Assembly: GCA_913062605.1 (NCBI GenBank)
Contig: CAJXWQ010000006.1
Span: forward strand, 1-64,000
Length of the DNA: 64,000 bases
DNA from: an uncultured Cellvibrionales bacterium
Lineage (GTDB): Bacteria > Pseudomonadota > Gammaproteobacteria > Pseudomonadales > Porticoccaceae
Direction of reading: 5' to 3'
Below are positions 1 to 9,164 of this stretch, piece by piece. The position numbers and the translations under genes were made by a program. The notes under the pieces were generated by a model. The model was not told where the DNA came from. It did no database searches and saw only the letters and a program-made list of their open reading frames with translations. The first letter of the stretch is position 1, and every line of letters begins with the position of its first letter.

Positions 1-196
1 GCCTGGCAAAATAATGATATTTATTCATACTGAGTATTGATATTTTTATTTTAACCCTCGGTCTGATGCTTCAGTTTTGGTGGTCAGTGGCAGCCTAGTT
101 GCATTAATTCTGGTTCTGCACGTATATGTTGCTTAATAGGGAGCTATAAAAAGCCGAGGTTACATGTAAACTCCTAATGAAGTTGATCCAAATAAT

Positions 197-1078
197 TTGA
201 AACATACCTCAATTCAGAATGTAGGTAAGGCGGCAGTATTTGCTTTTTTAACTGCTTTTTTGATGAGTATTGTTGCCGCTATGATAAAGTACTTGGCGGC
301 AACGGTAAGTATCGAAATGATCTTGCTGGTTCAATACCTTACCTGCCTTCTTCTTGTATTCCCCTTGGCAATCAGAAACAATTTGTCTGCTTTAAAAACA
401 GAATATTTACGACTCCATTTAATACGTGGAGTCGCAGGCTGGATCTGTATGTATACTTATTTACTGGCCATCAAATATATACCGTTAGTGGATGCTGTAT
501 TACTCAGGAATTCTGCACCTATATTTGTCACCCTGTTAGCACCCTTATATTTTAAGGTGCATATATCGAAATTATGCTGGGTTCCTATTACTATTGGTTT
601 AATTGGCATTGGTCTGGTGTTACAACCTGACTATGGTGATTTAAAATTATGGCATTTCTTGGGAATTTTTTCCGCCGTGGCAATGGCTTGGTCCATTATC
701 ACCACAAAGCGATTGACAACAACTGAGCCACCTTCCCGTATATTATTTTATTATTTTCTAATCTCTTTTTTACTTAGTGTGCCTTTGGGTTTAGGTAAAG
801 GGGCACCCGTTCCACCTTCAGCTCTGCCTCTCATGTTTGTGGTAGGAATATTTACAGTGTTATCAATTTGGTGTTACACGCGGGCTTACTATTTTGCTAG
901 TGCGACGATCATTTCACCCATCAGTTATACTGGTGTTGTCTTTTCTGGTTTGTGGGGTTGGCTCATATGGTCACAATTACCAAACAACACAGCCATTGTA
1001 GGTTCTTTCCTGATTATTGTGGGTAGTGTTGGATCAGTTGTTCTTGGTAAAGCTGGGCATTTAAAGTCAGAGAATTAA
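197..1078 (+). CDS. EamA/DMT-family membrane transporter
   Basis: Encodes a 293-residue, very hydrophobic protein with about ten predicted membrane spans in two similar halves. This is the usual size and layout of the drug/metabolite transporter (EamA) superfamily of inner-membrane exporters or importers of small metabolites. The reading frame opens with TTG at 197; there is no clear Shine-Dalgarno, so a downstream start (for example ATG at 262) is possible. It ends just before the convergent thiolase-like gene. Substrate cannot be told from sequence; its place beside a catabolic island allows, but does not prove, a role in moving the substrate or a product. A second, unrelated DMT gene lies at 47422-48348. 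Confidence 0.8.
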   Translation: MKHTSIQNVGKAAVFAFLTAFLMSIVAAMIKYLAATVSIEMILLVQYLTCLLLVFPLAIRNNLSALKTEYLRLHLIRGVAGWICMYTYLLAIKYIPLVDAVLLRNSAPIFVTLLAPLYFKVHISKLCWVPITIGLIGIGLVLQPDYGDLKLWHFLGIFSAVAMAWSIITTKRLTTTEPPSRILFYYFLISFLLSVPLGLGKGAPVPPSALPLMFVVGIFTVLSIWCYTRAYYFASATIISPISYTGVVFSGLWGWLIWSQLPNNTAIVGSFLIIVGSVGSVVLGKAGHLKSEN

Positions 1079-1088
1079 TGTTGAGTGA

Positions 1089-2240
1089 CTATAGGGTTTG
1101 TTCGGTTCCCAGTATGGATGTTGCCTGGCTAGACAGGACGCCACCATTACCATGGACGAGAGCAACTTCAGCACCATCAATCTGACGTTTGCCACAACTA
1201 CCTCGTAGTTGGCGAACAGCCTCAATCAGAATAAAAATGCCATACATGCCTGGGTGAACACATGATAGGCCTCCACCATGGGTGTTAACAGGTAATGTCC
1301 CACCTGGTGAAATGTTGCCATTGGCAACAAAGGCGCCACCTTCACCCTTTGGACAAAAACCAAGATCTTCCAGAAACAAAAGAGTATTAATGGTAAAGGC
1401 ATCATAAACTTCCACCACATCAATGTCTTTTACCGATAACCCAGCCATCTCATAAGCACGTTGCCCTGACTCCTTGGCAGCCGTAATAGTGAGATCAGGC
1501 ATTTGGGTAATTTGTCGGTGCCAGTGAGCCATTCCCATACCTAACAGGTAAACAGGTTTATGGTGGTAGTCTCTGGCTCGTTCACTGGATACCATGATGA
1601 CAGCACCACCTCCATCAGTGACCAGGCAGCAATCCAGCAGAGATAGAGGGTCGCTGATCATTCTAGAATTGAGCACATCTTCACGGGTGAGCTTGTCACG
1701 GACAAAGGCTTCTGGGTTTAGTTGCGCCCATTGTCGAGCAGCCACAGCCACGTCCGCCAGCTGTTCACGCGTAGTACCGTATTGATACATATGTCGTGCT
1801 GCAGCTAGCGCATAGGAACTGATGGGGTAGTGGGGCTTGTAGGGCACCTCATAGGTTTGTTGTTCCGACATAGTGGCTAATTTGCCACCAGCGGTACGCT
1901 GATTACTGCCATAGCAAATTAGTGCAACATCACATAAACCACTGTGAATTGCCATGGCAGCATTTAATGTATGTGCAATGAAAGAAGAACCTCCAATCAT
2001 GCTCCCGTCAGAAAACCGAGGCTTGATTCCCAGATATTCTGCTGTACTGAGTGTCGGCATGAAGTGGTAGGATGAACCCGTAAAAAGACCATCAACATCA
2101 CTTAATGATAGCCCCGCATCATCTAGTGCGTTATGTGTGGCTTCGGCAAGTATATCCAGAGGGGTGCGCCCCTCAGCCTTTCCGCAACCTGCCTGGCCAA
2201 TACCCACAATAGCGGATGAACCTCTTAATATGTGTGACAT
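1089..2240 (-). CDS. Thiolase-like protein of the SCP-x/Ltp2 type, lacking the nucleophilic cysteine
   Basis: A 383-residue thiolase-fold protein. Where classical thiolases carry the nucleophilic Cys (about residue 85) this one reads MIGGSSF, so the acyl-accepting cysteine is absent. The C-terminal part keeps the HGGGLSCVHPG loop and has VHGNGG in place of the second catalytic Cys loop. This pattern fits the SCP-x/Ltp2 subgroup, which with a DUF35 partner includes steroid side-chain aldolases (retro-aldol cleavage of CoA thioesters) rather than true thiolases. It overlaps the DUF35 gene just upstream by 16 bp, implying translational coupling and a complex. Aldolase, or a ketone/acyl-CoA lyase, is an inference; the real substrate is unknown. 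Confidence 0.8.
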   Translation of the reverse strand: MSHILRGSSAIVGIGQAGCGKAEGRTPLDILAEATHNALDDAGLSLSDVDGLFTGSSYHFMPTLSTAEYLGIKPRFSDGSMIGGSSFIAHTLNAAMAIHSGLCDVALICYGSNQRTAGGKLATMSEQQTYEVPYKPHYPISSYALAAARHMYQYGTTREQLADVAVAARQWAQLNPEAFVRDKLTREDVLNSRMISDPLSLLDCCLVTDGGGAVIMVSSERARDYHHKPVYLLGMGMAHWHRQITQMPDLTITAAKESGQRAYEMAGLSVKDIDVVEVYDAFTINTLLFLEDLGFCPKGEGGAFVANGNISPGGTLPVNTHGGGLSCVHPGMYGIFILIEAVRQLRGSCGKRQIDGAEVALVHGNGGVLSSQATSILGTEQTL

Positions 2241-2635
2241 GAACCTGGTATTTCTGTTGGGGTGAAGATGACAAAGGGTTCATCTGTTTCATTATCGATG
2301 GAAGCTGTAACTCTTGAACCAATTTTAACTGATTCTGGTTCGACTCCTTCAACGCGACTCATGATTCTCGGGCCTTCATTGAGCGTGATAAGACTGACAT
2401 TATAGTTGCCCCCACGCTCAGATTTACGGTAAATAGTGGTGCATGAGTAAACCTCACCTGCTCCAGTAACTGGGTACCATTCTAGCTTAAAGCTCCCACA
2501 ATGAGGGCAGGCAGTACGCGGAAAAAAATGGTATTTTTTGCATTTCATACACTTGGGCAAAGCAAAAATCTGTTTTTTCAAATAGTCGGTATAGATTTGA
2601 TCAGGTCCGACTTCCTTGTTTGTGATTTGGGTCAC
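2225..2635 (-). CDS. DUF35 (zinc ribbon plus OB-fold) acyl-CoA-binding partner protein
   Basis: A 136-residue protein with an N-terminal rubredoxin-like zinc ribbon (C29, C32, C43, C46 as two CxxC pairs) followed by an OB-fold domain. This is the DUF35 architecture. DUF35 proteins pair with thiolase-fold enzymes and help bind CoA esters; in steroid degraders they are needed for Ltp2-type aldolases. Here it is first in a two-gene minus-strand operon, and its 3' end overlaps the thiolase-like gene by 16 bp. The divergent neighbour is the OYE gene at 2738; the 100-bp gap presumably carries both promoters, though I see no convincing consensus. Confidence 0.85.
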   Translation of the reverse strand: MTQITNKEVGPDQIYTDYLKKQIFALPKCMKCKKYHFFPRTACPHCGSFKLEWYPVTGAGEVYSCTTIYRKSERGGNYNVSLITLNEGPRIMSRVEGVEPESVKIGSRVTASIDNETDEPFVIFTPTEIPGSCHTY

Positions 2636-2737
2636 TCACTCTCTCCATGCAGCCTGCGCTTAAATCTTGTTGTTTAGCTTGCATTAAATTCTAACAGTTG
2701 TTATTTTCTGGTTCCACTATAATTCTGCTTACACGAG

Positions 2738-3889
2738 ATGGAAATGAAACAACCTGAACCCCCCCTTCTTTTTAGCTCGTGGCAAATACGTGAAATGGAG
2801 ATATCTAATCGAATAATGATTTCGCCCATGTGTATCTATCAGGCTGAGATAGATGGAAAGGCTTCAGAGCAGCATTTTGCGCACTATGCTCAGTATGCCC
2901 TAGGCGGTGCAGGTCTGATTATGATGGAAGCAACAGCCGTTGAAGCGCAGGGTCGTATCAGTGCTGGTGATCTTGGTCTTTGGTCAGATGAGCAAATTGC
3001 TCCAATGCAACCTATTATCAGTTATGCACATCAGCAAGGTTCTAAAATTGGAATACAGCTGGCTCATGCCGGCGCTAAGTCTTCATCAAGCCCCCCCTGG
3101 GAAGGGGGTAGTTTTCTAGATAAAACTGATGCTGATAAGGGGCGGGAGCCCTGGCAGTCGGTAGGACCTGTTGATAAGCCGTGCGCTCCAGGTTGGCCTC
3201 ATCCAAGGGTATTATCATCAAGTGATATTGCTGATTTGGTCAATAAATGGGGTAACGCAGCTGCGCGAGCAGATGCTGCAGGGATTGACGTTCTGGAAAT
3301 TCACGGTGCTCACGGGTATCTAATTAGTGAGTTTCTGTCGCCCTTAACCAACACCCGCACTGATGAATATGGTGGTGATAAGGGAAGAGTGAGGTTGGCC
3401 TGTGAAATTGTTGAGGCCATTCGTGCCAACTGGCCTGAACACAAACCACTTTTTTTTCGTATGTCAGTGGTTGATGGTATTAATGTTGGGTGGTCTATCA
3501 ATGACTCTCTCAAGCTGGCAAAACAACTGATTGATTTGGGTGTGGATTTGATAGATTGCTCAAGTGGTGGTCTTGGTACAAAGCGTGAGCATGCAATACC
3601 AAGAGTACCTGGTTTCCAGGTTTTTCTGGCGGAAGCGCTTAAGACACAAGGTAATATACCGGTAGCTGCTGTTGGGTTGATCACTGAGCCCGAACAAGCA
3701 GAATTAATATTGCAGGCTGGGCAAGCCGATTTGATTGCAATAGGTAGGGCAGCATTAAATGACCCCTATTGGCCTAGGCATGTGGCACAGCACTTTGATC
3801 TTGATAAAAATTTTGAAAAATGGCCGCCTCAGTATGGGTGGTGGTTAGATAGGCGTGCTAAGGGTTCGCTTCGAGCTGAGAATAGTTGA
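2738..3889 (+). CDS. NADH:flavin oxidoreductase, Old Yellow Enzyme family (YqjM-like)
   Basis: A 383-residue FMN-dependent TIM-barrel protein. It shows the family signatures: an N-terminal RIMISPMCIYQ segment with the Cys typical of YqjM-like enzymes, QLAHAGAKSS, the EIHGAHGYLISEFLSP stretch with the substrate-binding His pair, and a C-terminal IGRAALNDPYWP FMN phosphate loop. Family members reduce the C=C bond of alpha,beta-unsaturated carbonyl compounds with NAD(P)H. Placed between the thiolase/DUF35 pair and the AcoR-type regulator, it may saturate an enone before later steps; this role is inferred. Confidence 0.88.
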   Translation: MEMKQPEPPLLFSSWQIREMEISNRIMISPMCIYQAEIDGKASEQHFAHYAQYALGGAGLIMMEATAVEAQGRISAGDLGLWSDEQIAPMQPIISYAHQQGSKIGIQLAHAGAKSSSSPPWEGGSFLDKTDADKGREPWQSVGPVDKPCAPGWPHPRVLSSSDIADLVNKWGNAAARADAAGIDVLEIHGAHGYLISEFLSPLTNTRTDEYGGDKGRVRLACEIVEAIRANWPEHKPLFFRMSVVDGINVGWSINDSLKLAKQLIDLGVDLIDCSSGGLGTKREHAIPRVPGFQVFLAEALKTQGNIPVAAVGLITEPEQAELILQAGQADLIAIGRAALNDPYWPRHVAQHFDLDKNFEKWPPQYGWWLDRRAKGSLRAENS

Positions 3890-4006
3890 ACCTAATTGTT
3901 TGCGATTAATCTGAAGTAATTATTTGATGAAAGCCCAAAAGAAAGTGTGATGATAGGGTAAAGGGGTCTCACAAGAGGGCCATCCAGAAAATAGAGAGGA
4001 CTTATT

Positions 4007-5938
4007 TTGACAGGCTTATTTATAAATCGTGACTTTGACTATCAAAAAAAATTGGAAAAGGCATGGGAGTATTTTCACTGTGGCCTAGAAATAAAAGAAT
4101 CGAGTGTTCCTCAAGTTATTTTGGACTCTTGGCATCGGTCTCAGGAATTTTGTGTGAATACGAAATTAGCTCAAGGGCCAAGTATTTTGGGTGGAGGAAA
4201 TATTTATTCTGAGAATAATACCTACGCCCCTCTACTGAAATCTGCATTACCCGTGATAAAAAATGCTCGTACTATTTTGGACGATTACCAGCTTTTTATG
4301 ATGCTTACTTCTTCGAATGGAAAAATACTAGACCGGCAAGGAAACTCCAAATCCTTGGCATTAGCGGACTCGCAACAATTAGTAGTTGGCAGTAATTGGT
4401 CTGAGCAGTATTGCGGTACAAATGCAGTGGGGATGGCTGTTGCTATAAAGCGTCCTGTGCAGGTTATTGCTCGGGAGCATTATTGCGAGATGACATCAGT
4501 ATGGGGTTGCGCTGCGGCTCCCATTAAAGATTTGAGGGATGGCCGTATTCTGGGAATTTTGGATACGACAGGACCTGATCATTCATTTGTTTCGATGAAT
4601 ATGGGTTGGGTGAGCTCAATGGCTTCATGCATAGAGTTTCGCCTGCACGAATTACAAAATTATTCAAAATACCGGCTAATTGATTATTGTATGGCACATA
4701 CAGAGCGCTGGAAGAAAGAAACAATTATGGTTTTTGATGAAGAAGGTTTTCTTGTCTGGGTGAGAGAAGGTTCTGCTTCTAGTCAAAAAGAAATTCCAGC
4801 CTTGCTCCAAAACACACTTATTGATACACGGGTAGATGGAATGTCAGTTAAAAACATTTCTTTGAACAACCTTCCCGAAGGCATGGATAAAGACTGGTTA
4901 GAACCAGTTATTATTGATGGGGTTTTAGTAGGACATCTTCTGATTATAGTTGCAACAGAAAGAGAGAAAATAGTATCAAAAAATCCACTAAATACTAGAG
5001 TTAAAGAAACTTTATTGATAGGGAATAGTGATTCAGTTTCATATTTGCGTGAATTAGCGGGTACACTTTCCGAGGGTAGAGTAATTGTTGCACTGACAGG
5101 AGAAACGGGTACAGGGAAGGAAGTTATGGCTAGGGAGATTTATTTACAGGGAGGCCTTAAAGGAGAATTTATTGCTGTGAATTGCGGGGCCATTCAAAAA
5201 GATTTACTTGCCAGCGAATTATTTGGTTATGTGGAAGGGAGTTTTTCTGGAGCTAAGCGAGGCGGGATGATCGGAAAATTTGAGGCAGCTCAAAATGGAA
5301 CAATTTTTCTGGATGAGTTTTGTGAGCTACCTTTAGACCTTCAAGTTTACCTGCTTAGAGTGCTTGAGATGCGTGAAATTGTACGGATTGGTGAGTCAAA
5401 TCCTCGTCCTATAAATGCACGAATAATTATTGCTACTAATAAAAATTTGGAACAAGAGGTTAAGTCTGGAAGGCTAAGGGAAGATTTATATTATAGAGTA
5501 AGTACAGCTGTAATTGAATTGCCTACTTTGCGAGAAAGAAAAGATGATATTTTAGTATTATTTGATTATTTCTTAAAGAAACTTTCAGAAGAAAGCTGCA
5601 GTGAGATACCCGGCAGCAGTAATGCCTTTAGGGTAGCTCTACAGAAATATTCATGGCCAGGAAATGTAAGAGAGCTTCACAATTTTTCTGAAAATTGTAT
5701 TTTGATGAATGCAGGTAAAGACTTAACTCTGGATCACTGCCCCCAAAGAATGCTTGAATCATTTTATCCCGAGTCTAAAAAAATATTATCTGGGTGTGCG
5801 CTTAAAGTGGCCGAACAAAAAAAAATAGATGAGGCGCTAATTATGTTCGAGGGGAATATTTCAAAAACATCTCGGTATCTTGGTATTGCACGAAGTACAC
5901 TCTATTTAAAAATGAAAAAAATATCGAAGACTCTCTAG
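4007..5938 (+). CDS. Sigma-54-dependent activator of the AcoR/AcxR type
   Basis: A 643-residue enhancer-binding protein: an N-terminal GAF-like sensor region (about 40-210), a linker, an AAA+ domain (about 340-570; Walker A GETGTGKE near residue 366, Walker B IFLDEF) and a C-terminal Fis-type helix-turn-helix (NISKTSRYLGIARSTLYLKM). The architecture matches AcoR of acetoin and AcxR of acetone catabolism. The sigma-54 contact loop reads GSFSGA at 411-416 instead of the usual GAFTGA, which is unusual. The start is TTG at 4007, supported by GAGGA six bases upstream. It is the obvious candidate to drive the -24/-12 promoter at 9645-9660. The effector is unknown; a ketone is inferred from the target genes. 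Confidence 0.9.
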   Translation: MTGLFINRDFDYQKKLEKAWEYFHCGLEIKESSVPQVILDSWHRSQEFCVNTKLAQGPSILGGGNIYSENNTYAPLLKSALPVIKNARTILDDYQLFMMLTSSNGKILDRQGNSKSLALADSQQLVVGSNWSEQYCGTNAVGMAVAIKRPVQVIAREHYCEMTSVWGCAAAPIKDLRDGRILGILDTTGPDHSFVSMNMGWVSSMASCIEFRLHELQNYSKYRLIDYCMAHTERWKKETIMVFDEEGFLVWVREGSASSQKEIPALLQNTLIDTRVDGMSVKNISLNNLPEGMDKDWLEPVIIDGVLVGHLLIIVATEREKIVSKNPLNTRVKETLLIGNSDSVSYLRELAGTLSEGRVIVALTGETGTGKEVMAREIYLQGGLKGEFIAVNCGAIQKDLLASELFGYVEGSFSGAKRGGMIGKFEAAQNGTIFLDEFCELPLDLQVYLLRVLEMREIVRIGESNPRPINARIIIATNKNLEQEVKSGRLREDLYYRVSTAVIELPTLRERKDDILVLFDYFLKKLSEESCSEIPGSSNAFRVALQKYSWPGNVRELHNFSENCILMNAGKDLTLDHCPQRMLESFYPESKKILSGCALKVAEQKKIDEALIMFEGNISKTSRYLGIARSTLYLKMKKISKTL

Positions 5939-6096
5939 TCCTATCATGGTTTAAACCTTGAGCTAATATTAAAAAATAATGCTATTACTGATAACCAGGG
6001 TGAAAGGTTCCTGGGTTTCCCTGAATAGTCAGAAGAAAGCGAAGAAATTTTAAGTAATATAGAGTAGATAAACCTGTCAATCGAAGAGTTTTCAAA

Positions 6097-7299
6097 ATGA
6101 AAAAAGTGTATATCTGTGATGCTATTAGAACACCTATAGGTCGTTTTGGTGGTTCCTTGTCCGGTGTTCGTGCAGATGATTTAGGTGCCATCCCAATCAA
6201 AGCCTTAATGGAAAGAAACCCAAACGTCAAATGGGATGATATTGATGATCTTTATTACGGCTGCGCTAATCAGGCTGGTGAAGATAATCGCAATGTCGCA
6301 AGAATGTCAGGGTTACTTGCTGGCTTGCCTCAATCGGTACCCGCAATGACGATTAACCGTTTGTGTGGTTCCGGTATGGATGCCGTTGGAACCGCAGCAA
6401 GAGCAATTTCTTCTGGTGAGCAGTCAATAGTGATTGCAGGTGGTGTTGAGCAGATGTCTCGAGCACCCTTTGTGATGCCTAAAGCGGATGTTCCATTTTC
6501 CCGTAAAGCAGAAATATATGACACAACGATTGGCTGGCGGTTTATCAACAAAAAATTAGCAGAACAGTATGGCGTAGATAGCATGCCTGAGACCGCAGAA
6601 AATGTTTCTGAACAGTTTGATATTAGTCGTATAGATCAAGATAGGTTTGCACTTAGAAGCCAGGAAAAAACACAGCAAGCGCAGAAGAAAGGAAAACTTG
6701 AAAAAGAAATTATATCAGTAACAATAAAGATTAACCGTAAAGAAACACAATGTTTTTCTGTTGATGAGCATCCTCGTCTTAGCAATATGGAAGACTTGGA
6801 GAAATTAAGAACACCATTCAAAAAAAATGGGACCGTGACTGCTGGCAATGCTTCTGGAATTAATGATGGCGCTTGTGCTCTGTTGCTGGCCTCGGAAGAA
6901 AAAATGATAAGTCAGGGGCTTAGCCCTTTAGCGAGAATTGTCGGTATGGCTACCTCGGGGCTTGAGCCAAGAATTATGGGCTATGGCCCGGTAGAAGCGA
7001 CTCATAAAGTTTTAAAAAATGCTGATTTAAGATTAGATCAAATGGACGTCATTGAGTTGAATGAGGCATTTGCTGCACAAAGCCTAGCTGTTATGCGTGG
7101 CTTGGAGCTTGCTGATGATGACATCAGGGTTAACCCAAATGGTGGTGCTATTGCTTTAGGGCACCCTCTGGGTATGAGTGGTGCTCGTCTTGTCACAACA
7201 GCCGCATATGAATTACAGCGTAACAAAGGTCAATATGCTTTATGTGCGATGTGTGTTGGTGTGGGACAAGGTATAGCTATGATTATTGAGCGCGGATGA
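6097..7299 (+). CDS. Acetyl-CoA C-acyltransferase (PcaF-like thiolase)
   Basis: A 400-residue degradative-type thiolase with a complete active site: nucleophile C90 in NRLCGSG, H356 in [10 protein letters not shown], and C386 in [10 protein letters not shown], plus NEAFAAQ. The length and the N-terminal [12 protein letters not shown] resemble 3-oxoadipyl-CoA thiolases (PcaF), but specificity cannot be fixed by eye; acetoacetyl-CoA or another 3-ketoacyl-CoA is equally plausible. Beside a ketone carboxylase and a CoA ligase it would supply the final thiolytic step, giving acetyl-CoA plus a shorter acyl-CoA. It stands alone after the regulator and is convergent with the ETF genes. Confidence 0.88.
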   Translation: MKKVYICDAIRTPIGRFGGSLSGVRADDLGAIPIKALMERNPNVKWDDIDDLYYGCANQAGEDNRNVARMSGLLAGLPQSVPAMTINRLCGSGMDAVGTAARAISSGEQSIVIAGGVEQMSRAPFVMPKADVPFSRKAEIYDTTIGWRFINKKLAEQYGVDSMPETAENVSEQFDISRIDQDRFALRSQEKTQQAQKKGKLEKEIISVTIKINRKETQCFSVDEHPRLSNMEDLEKLRTPFKKNGTVTAGNASGINDGACALLLASEEKMISQGLSPLARIVGMATSGLEPRIMGYGPVEATHKVLKNADLRLDQMDVIELNEAFAAQSLAVMRGLELADDDIRVNPNGGAIALGHPLGMSGARLVTTAAYELQRNKGQYALCAMCVGVGQGIAMIIERG

Positions 7300-7479
7300 A
7301 AGTACTGTCACAGAACGACAACGGAAACTTTGCTTGATGACAAATCGATGTTGGCTAAGAAAGTCAGTTCAAATCTAAACTGGACCCAGTAAAAAAATGG
7401 GTGACTGTCAGGTTGACCCTGTATATCACTCTAGTGGTTTTTTCTACCTTTCCTCCGTAGAGTTTCGGGCTATTCGCTG

Positions 7480-8418
7480 TTAGCCCAGAGCCTTTTCTAT
7501 CTCAGGAATTATTGTAAACAAATCTCCCACCAAGCCAATATCAGCAACTTCAAAAATTGGAGCATCGGCATCTTTATTAATAGCTACAATTGTTCTTGCA
7601 TCCTTAATACCAGCTAGATGCTGAATTGCGCCAGAAATCCCAATAGCCATATAAAGCTCTGGAGCAATAATCTTACCAGTTTGACCTACTTGATGACTAT
7701 TAGGGATAAAGCCAGCATCGACCGCTGCACGTGATGCGCCTACAGCTGCCCCCATCTTGTCAGCAAGGCTATAAATAATGTTGAAGTTTTCTTGACTACC
7801 AAGGCCTCTTCCGCCAGCAATTACTTTTGATGCTGCTTGTAGATCAGGATGATCATCGTCTCCATTTGCCGCGAGAGAGATAAAGCGTGTATGGGTGGGA
7901 ATATCTACAAATATTTCACATTGTTCAATGCTGGCTAAACCTCCTCCTGCAGCCTCGGGGAACGATGCTGTCCTAATTGTTCCGACAACAGCTCCATTTG
8001 GTGCTTCAACGGTCACGATGGCATTACCTGCATAAACTGGGCGATCAAAAATATTTGGACTTTCAACTCGCATGATGTTGCTTACTTGCGGCACACCTAA
8101 GAGAGCGGCAACGCGTGGGATTAAGTCTTTTCCAAAGGTCGTGTTCGGTGCAAATATATGACTATACTCATTGGCTATGGCTTCAATTTGAGGGGCAAGT
8201 ATCGCGGATACAGCATGTTTGTTTATTGGGTTTTCGACTACCAGGACTTTTGTAACACCAGCGATGGCGGCAGCTTGTGTTGCTATGATATTCCCGTCAT
8301 CTACAAAGATAACAATTTCAACCGACTCAGCTATACCTTGTGAAGCAGTGACAGTACGTGCGGTTGATATATTTAGGTTCTTGCCATCATGTTCAGCAAT
8401 AATTAAGACCTTGTTCAT
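7480..8418 (-). CDS. etfA: Electron transfer flavoprotein alpha subunit
   Basis: A 312-residue ETF alpha subunit. The C-terminal FAD-binding domain is clear: AGGRGLGSQENF, then GASRAAVDAGFIP, HQVGQTGKIIAPELYMAIGIS and INKDADAPIFEVADIGLVGDLF. Its start ATG shares one base with the stop of etfB (ATGA-type overlap), so the two are translated together. ETF carries electrons from acyl-CoA dehydrogenases to ETF:quinone oxidoreductase; this pair probably serves the acyl-CoA dehydrogenase at 20268-21440. A housekeeping ETF pair is likely elsewhere in the genome. Confidence 0.93.
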   Translation of the reverse strand: MNKVLIIAEHDGKNLNISTARTVTASQGIAESVEIVIFVDDGNIIATQAAAIAGVTKVLVVENPINKHAVSAILAPQIEAIANEYSHIFAPNTTFGKDLIPRVAALLGVPQVSNIMRVESPNIFDRPVYAGNAIVTVEAPNGAVVGTIRTASFPEAAGGGLASIEQCEIFVDIPTHTRFISLAANGDDDHPDLQAASKVIAGGRGLGSQENFNIIYSLADKMGAAVGASRAAVDAGFIPNSHQVGQTGKIIAPELYMAIGISGAIQHLAGIKDARTIVAINKDADAPIFEVADIGLVGDLFTIIPEIEKALG

Positions 8419-9164
8419 CAGATTAGCCCTTTTTTCTTTAGTGTTGAGAGAAGCTCTTCAACTGTTTCAACTTTGATGCCTGATTGACGTGGTGTTGGTC
8501 GAGTTGTTTTCAAAACTTTTATAAGCTCAGCTTGTTCAATATTAAAATCTTCTAGCGTTAAGGTTTCTATCGATTTACGTTTTGCCTTCATCATGTCTGG
8601 TAATTTAATATATCTTGGTTTATTCAAGCGAAGGTCTGCGCTGATTACTGCTGGAAGATCAATAGCTAATGTTTCCAATCCTGCATCAATCTCCCGGGTA
8701 ACTATCGCTGTGTTTTCTTCAATCTCAATACTTGAGGCAAATGTAGCTTGTGGCCAGTTAGCCAATGCGGCCAGCATTTGAGCTGTTTGGCTGTTATCAT
8801 TGTCAATGGCCTGTTTTCCTAGTATGACAAGCTCCGGTTTTTCTTTGTCTACGAAGGCTTTCAATATACGCGCACAGGTTAAAGGCTGTATTTCTTCATC
8901 GGTCTCAATATGAATGGCGCGATCGGCACCCATTGCAAGAGCTGTTCTCAATTGTTCTTGGCATGTTTTCGAGCCAATTGTAATGGCGATTACTTCGTTA
9001 GCTTTGCCCGCTTCTTTTAATTGCAGTGCCGCCTCAATAGCAATGTCATCAAAAGGGTTTATGCTCATTTTGACATTACTGGTCGTTATACCTGAGCCAT
9101 CAGGTTTGACTTGAATTTTTACGTTGTAATCTACAACTCTTTTAATACCTACTAAAATTTTCAT
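8418..9164 (-). CDS. etfB: Electron transfer flavoprotein beta subunit
   Basis: A 248-residue ETF beta subunit: N-terminal MKILVGIKRVVDYNVK, the AMP/FAD-supporting segment IGSKTCQEQLRTALAMGADRAIHI, and LVILGKQAIDNDNSQTAQML. It forms the heterodimer with the downstream etfA product. The gene is first in a two-gene minus-strand operon whose promoter must lie in the large gap 9165-9900. A short inverted repeat (CTAAC, 4-bp spacer, GTTAG) lies at 9232-9245, about 70 bp upstream, and could be an operator. Confidence 0.93.
   Translation of the reverse strand: MKILVGIKRVVDYNVKIQVKPDGSGITTSNVKMSINPFDDIAIEAALQLKEAGKANEVIAITIGSKTCQEQLRTALAMGADRAIHIETDEEIQPLTCARILKAFVDKEKPELVILGKQAIDNDNSQTAQMLAALANWPQATFASSIEIEENTAIVTREIDAGLETLAIDLPAVISADLRLNKPRYIKLPDMMKAKRKSIETLTLEDFNIEQAELIKVLKTTRPTPRQSGIKVETVEELLSTLKKKGLI

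Noticed and set aside
3310-3684. 124-codon minus-strand frame inside the OYE gene
   Set aside because: Antisense shadow of a gene with clear flavoenzyme motifs.
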